64,000 nt of DNA from Papio anubis (Eukaryota; Chordata; Mammalia; Primates; Cercopithecidae), in contig NC_044981.1 in the NCBI RefSeq assembly GCF_008728515.1, positions 115,476,385-115,540,384 on the forward strand. The letters are read 5' to 3'. This document shows positions 58,901 through 64,000 of this stretch, piece after piece. The stretch's first letter is position 1. Every line of letters starts with the position of its first letter. Under the pieces are notes generated by a model. It saw only the letters and a list, made by a program, of their open reading frames with translations, had not been told where the DNA came from and did not search any database. Position numbers and translations under genes: made by a program.

Positions 58901-61340
58901 AATAGTGTTATACAGATTGATCCTCTACTTTGTGTTAATGCTGGAAATTTCTTCTAGCGGGACACAACAAATGAAAGAATTGATAAGCTTTGTGAGAGGT
59001 ACCACCAAAACACAGACCTACAGAAGATTTTCTTTTCTTACAAGCCAAACTCTTTAAGTGCCTTAAAATAGCGCAAAACAACTGAGTCAAGGTCTTAAAA
59101 TAGCTGAGGAGAGGTTCCACTAGATTACAGGAATCTCCTGCCTCTAAAAACTATGTATAAGCCTCACTCAGGAATACCTGAAGTGACATCCAGAAAGTTC
59201 TGAAGAATGCAAAAATAATTACTTGATCAGTCCCTTCTTAGCCTTTTTCTTTGGAAATGACTCCAGAATATTTATGCACGATTCCTTACTGGTGCCCTTC
59301 TGGGAACAGGACATTCTTGCACTGGTATAGGCTCATGTGGAGATCTGAGGATGATGATAGTAGAAACCCAGAGAGAGAGACAGAGTTACACCTGTGACTC
59401 ATCACAGTTTGATATCACATGAGTGTTCCCAGTTTTCGCCCTCTTCCTGACCCCTCTCTGTCTCTGTCTCTCTCCTTACCTTTATCTAGAGAGGGTTCTT
59501 TTACCTTTTGTGATGGGAAAGGAGAAGTGTGAGAAGGACTCAGAGGGTTCAGTAGTTTTGGAAAGCCTTAGGAATAGTGCTTGGGTTTGGTGAATGTGGA
59601 TGGATGAAGAAAAGGAGATTGCACATGAGTTTGAAAGGATGCTTGGTCATCCCATCTTACTCCTCCTTAGTCCCAGTAGAGAGCCTGGGCTGAGCTGCAG
59701 CTGAGGATGGGGCAGGTGGGCAGGTGGCTGGGTGTCAGGGGTTCTAGGCTCCGCAGTTGGCTGGACAGGAAATGCAAAGCAATCTTCTCTTTGCACTGGA
59801 ACACAGCTTGGAAGCTAGCATTGGAGAATGCTGGGGTAAGGAATTAAATGCAGAGGATATTAAGAATATTCTAATGCAGAAATCTGTATCTTCAGGCAGA
59901 AGATCAATATCAGCTCAAGTTGAGTTAGCCTGCTCTTTCTGGCACTGCAGGAGCTGAAAAGGGCCTTAATGGGTTGCCTGACGCCTCTCTACTCCTGATA
60001 CTGTGAGGGCAGACAGAGAACAGGAAGCAGAGAGGTTTTTTTCTGCGCTCTGAGAGCAAAAGATGAAGACATCAGCTGGGGTTAGGAGTGCCAAAGCCAT
60101 GGTGAAAGAGAAAGGCCTTTATCATTCCCCTACTCTTCCCTTTCCTGTGCCATTTATTCCCTTCTACATTCCCACTGCATTTCTAGACCTGACCTGTGCT
60201 GAGAGAAGCAGAGAAGAGAGCTGGGAGCAATCTTTGAATGTGGATGCCTCAAATGCATTATCATATTAAGTCCATCTTCAACCTTGGTAGTAGATTTGTT
60301 TGTTCCAGATTTGTATGTGTGGAAATAGATTCAGGGATGCAAGGAAACCTGCAATCACCACAAAGTAGAGATACCGGATCCCCAGTACATTGATTTTGCC
60401 GTGCTTGTGGAGTGAGGTTGCTGGGGGAGAATGAGAAGAGATTCTGGTCCAAGCCAGTGGAGAAGGAAGGAGAGAGACGGGAAATTCCAAATATTGTACT
60501 GGGAGAGAAAGGAAAGTTTATTCTTGTCATTAGCCAGAGGTAAATCATTTTCTGCATGTTTTGTATGTATGGATTTGGGAGTTTACCTGTGTTTATTATC
60601 TCTCTCCATTAGCCTATCAGCATTTTGAGGAATTGTATTCCTTTTACCCTCTAGCATTACACCCTCCATAGTGATAGAAGAATGAATATTGGACTTGAGA
60701 ACTGTCCATACATTTATTATTCCAGTGCTATCGGTACATATGGAATGAGCCACAAAGAAAGTAGCAGGCATTAGGATTCCCAAATTGCTGCACCAGGCAG
60801 TTTGTAGTTGTTGCTTTTTGGAATACAATGAGCAGGAAATACTTCTTAATGGAGGGGTTGGGAGGACAGCAGTGACAGTACTTGTTACCTCATTTAAAAA
60901 TTAACCCTACTTGAAATTTATTAATTTGGGTTATACTGAGACATAATGAACTGTATCAGAAATGAATTAGGTAGAGATGATGTCCCAAGGTGAGGCATTT
61001 ATCTTTTAACATAAAATTGTAATGAATTCAAAACTAATATTAGAAAAATGTTACTCCTGCTCCATTCAGTGTCCATTTAATAGAGGAGAAAGGAATGAAA
61101 TTACACCTGGCTCACAGTGACTTGACTCTAACCCTTGAGTCCAAGTATTTAAGAGTAAGTATTAAGGTCAATGCCATTGATGGAGAAAATACTGAGAACT
61201 ACAGTTTCTTGTCTTGTGTTTGGTCCTTATGACATTATGCATTGTATTTTTCATCATGTTTCACACGCACCTGATAGCTTTCCTGTTACACGGTAAGCAA
61301 CCTGGGGTAATTCTTGTACTCTTTTTCTGTACCCCCACAG
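55921..61340. other. Long non-coding stretch, nothing recognised with confidence
   Basis: A short ancient LINE-like patch lies at 57600-57665 (AAATATTTATTGAGTGGCTA, GACACTGTGCTAGACGCTGA). Otherwise it is unique-looking intergenic DNA without a protein-like frame; 59757-60269 has modest GC and several open frames but no domain. Confidence 0.4.
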
Positions 61341-61344
61341 TCTT

Positions 61345-61480
61345 TTTATATGGCACATGCCCAATATAGCCACAATACAACCATCAAAATAAGGATGTTA
61401 ATGATGACACATTATTGCCCTCTAATCTTCAAACCCCATTTAAGTTTTGCTAATTGTCTCAATAATGTCCTTTGTATTTA
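61345..61480 (+). mobile_element. Old L1 fragment
   Basis: TACAACCATCAAAATAAGGA, CTCTAATCTTCAAACCCCAT and GCTAATTGTCTCAATAATGT match the L1M segment seen at 52020-52690. Confidence 0.55.
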
Positions 61481-63114
61481 AAATGCATGATACTTAAGGA
61501 CATGCCTGATGTGATACCTTTTTACCTGATTTAACCACTTCTTTCTCAATTTCTATTCTATGTGAAAACTAAACACTCCACACAAAACAAATTGCAGCTT
61601 CTGGCCAGGTGTTAGTCTTAATACAGAGGCTGTATACAAGATGTTTAACCAGGCACACCCTTAAAATTCAACCCTGTTTGTGTTTGCAATGAACACACAG
61701 GGTTGAGTCATCAGGCATTAAAAAAATGTAGTAACACAGTTCAAACAATCTTCAGGATGTTCTCTTCCCAGGAAGCTTCAATTTTGAGGCTATGTGTCTA
61801 CTCACGACAGTATCACAGTGCTGACTGGAGAAAATTCATCAGGCTCACGAATAGATGGCTCCAGCTGGCTGCCAGACAACTGCATACTGATTGTCCAGGG
61901 TAGCCACTGCCTGGAGAGAGAATAAGAGTGAGTGATGGCAGGCAGCCCTGGGGTCTGTTTTTCATCTTGCCCCTTCCCTCTGCTACATGGTATGAGGGAT
62001 CTTGTGTCCTTGTCCCTAGAAAACACTGAGCTTGTTAAGATGCCTGAATGTATATAAAATGAGAGGTTGAACACTGGCTGTCCCAAAGTGAAGAAATTGA
62101 TGGAACCATTATGGAGTGCCACTATGGGCTAAGAAGGGCCAGGCACGGTAGCGGGGTGAAATATGGATGGAATATGGGGCAGGGTGACAGTTTATGTAAT
62201 GCTCTCTGCTTTAGAACACTGGAGATGACAGAATAGAGTACAACTTACCTTTCCATCTTAGTTCTGAAATACTAACAATAGCATCTAGCCAGACTGATTC
62301 AAGTCCAATTTTTAAATTATTCAACCAGATATATTTTCAAACTATCTTGCCAAAAGAGAAAAACTTTTGATGGAAATGTATGTTTTTTCTTCATTGGATA
62401 GTATGTACAACTGCCCTCATTTCTTTTCTTTCTTTTTTTTTTTTTTTAAGCACCTCGGTTATGTCCGGACCATATTCCATGCTAGGCATCCGAGGGTGAA
62501 AACAGTCCTTGTGCTCAAGAGTTCAAAGAACTTGTCATGTGTCAAGGAGACAAGGAAGTAACTCATGCAGCAGTAGAGGCATGTGCACGTGTCCAGGGTG
62601 GCCTGGAGGTGGGATTTATACTTTACCAACAGTGGCAATTTTAGTTTTACATTTCAGAATAATTTTTCTTTTTTCTGCTAGCTTGATTAGCTTATTGATC
62701 TTAAGGAGGACATTTACCTTTATTTCTGCTCTTAGAACCTAGTGTTTTCTAAATTTGGTTGGTGGCATACCTATAAGTACTTGGAAGGAGCCCTTCTCTT
62801 TGTAATGTGTGTCTATTCTTACCTGTATAGTGAGAAAGCAGGATCACAGCACAGGCATTATCCAGAGCATGGTGAAGGGGATGCCTGGCTGAGCTGGGAA
62901 TCGGATCAACAACGGGCTTTGTACCTCTCTGGCAAACTGCAGTTAAGCCTGGCCCACAGGCCTCTGAATGCATGGACGTGAGGATATTGGAGCTGGGGTG
63001 ATATGAGGTGTGAAAACAGGAAAGGGAAGGTGAGAATGGGTGGAGGGGTTAGTAGTTTTATAGAGGAAAATCAGGTGCTTTTACATTGTCATTAGGAGAA
63101 GGGGGAATGGAAAG
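61481..63114. other. Non-coding stretch, little recognised
   Basis: A T-run at 62430-62448 is followed by an ancient LINE-like patch (CATGCTAGGCATCCGAGG). No coding gene was recognised. Confidence 0.4.
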
Positions 63115-63300
63115 TGAACTCCAGAGTTAGACACCCTTGGACCATTGGTTCAAATCCCGCTTTCTCCTTGGGCTGACCTCCTTGGACAAATTACTTGATC
63201 CCTCTGAACCTCAATTTACTTATATGTAAAATGTGGTAGTTAGAATGTCAAAATATTCATGTAAGCTCCTTAGTGGTTGTTTGCTAAATGAGGAGGATGA
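63115..63300 (+). mobile_element. MIR SINE
   Basis: GAGTTAGACACCCTTGGACC, GGTTCAAATCCCGCTTTC (B-box), CTTGGACAAATTACTTGATC and CTCAATTTACTTATATGTAA. Confidence 0.8.
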
Positions 63301-64000
63301 GAGGGATGATGATGATGAAAAAGATGTTAATAACAAAAATGTGGGATTCTCATGGTGGATAAGGTAGATATGGTCTCTGCTCTCCAAAGATGTATAGACA
63401 AGCAGAGAGGTAATTACAGTGCAATAAGATAAATGCTATTGTAGGGGAAATAAACAATGTTCTTGGAGCTCATAGGAGGAGTCTCAAGTCAACACTTGGG
63501 AGATCAGGGAAAACTTGCCTAAGGAAGAGATATCCAAACAAAAATTTCAATTCCAGATAAGTAAGTGTAATCCAAACAAAGTAGAAGAGGGCAGGTTAGG
63601 GAAGAACAAAAGAGCATATGAGAAGACACAGAAGAGTGGAGAACAAAGTGATCTCAAGTATCAAGGAACTAGAGGGCAGCTAGAAGGCTGGAGTAGGCAA
63701 GTGGAAGATGGGGAGTGCTAAGGAATGAGCCTGAAGCATGTGTAGCAAAGTATAGACTTGGTACTATATTCTTGCAGGCTTGGGGAGCCCCTGTGAAATT
63801 TTAAGCAAATAATAAATGACCAAATTCACATTTTTGAAAGCTTTCTTTGATGGCAATGTGGAGAACATCCAGAGGAAATGAACCTGAGAGTGGAAATCAA
63901 CTTGGATGGTTGCAGTAATCCAAGGGAGTGATGATAGTGGCTTGAACCAGAAACTGATATTCACTATAGAAAGGGCAGACAAATAATATATTTAGAAGGT
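63301..64000. mobile_element. Ancient LINE-like repeat, unassigned
   Basis: From about 63360 the text reads like a known ancient mammalian LINE-type repeat: GGTCTCTGCTCTCCAAAGAT, GGTAATTACAGTGCAATAAG, GATGGTTGCAGTAATCCAAG, GAGTGATGATAGTGGCTTGA. I cannot name the family, and it runs to the window edge. Confidence 0.4.

Noticed and set aside
1..64000. CRISPR arrays, operons, bacterial ribosome binding sites, tRNA or rRNA genes
   Set aside because: The window is primate nuclear DNA. No tRNA or rRNA gene was seen, and the repeated sequences are interspersed transposons.

Overview
The window is primate, most likely human, nuclear DNA. Long AT-rich non-coding stretches are filled with Alu, MIR, L2, old L1, hAT-type and LTR repeats, and there is a single strong CpG island. 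Only two protein-coding exons could be supported by reading. Both lie on the minus strand and belong to STXBP5 (tomosyn-1), a WD40-repeat, R-SNARE-like inhibitor of SNARE complex assembly. I recognised the gene from its N-terminal protein sequence. In human the gene is at 6q24.3 and is read on the reference plus strand, so the window would be a reverse complement of that reference.

Layout: 1-11128 is the 5' part of STXBP5 intron 2, with seven Alus, MIR, L2, MER5A and one other hAT copy. Exon 2 is 11129-11226, intron 1 is 11227-12492, and the coding part of exon 1 is 12493-12645. The CpG island with 5'UTR and promoter DNA covers about 12430-13580 and thins out to about 14170. It holds an NRF1-type palindrome and GC boxes. 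About 1.9 kb upstream of the start codon is a second compact promoter-like block with two inverted CCAAT boxes and a CRE-like site (14572-14627).

From about 14.7 kb to the right end I find no supportable coding gene. This is DNA upstream of STXBP5, into which a divergent antisense transcript such as STXBP5-AS1 would be expected to run on the plus strand. I could not place its exons. The stretch contains many Alus, a three-layer nested insertion (Alu, then an LTR12/HERV9 solo LTR, then another Alu) at 22451-23856, a solo THE1 LTR with perfect target duplication at 26037-26394, two further MaLR LTRs, a probable ERV1-class LTR on the minus strand near 50 kb, and several hAT, MIR, L2 and L1 relics.

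The most notable observation is that STXBP5 intron 2 opens with an exact minor-spliceosome (U12-type) 5' splice site at a phase-2 codon break, while intron 1 opens with an ordinary U2-type site. Other points are a strong-context 26-codon upstream ORF whose stop codon overlaps a good splice donor, two close inverted Alu pairs in intron 2, and an NF-Y motif array in the sense LTR12.
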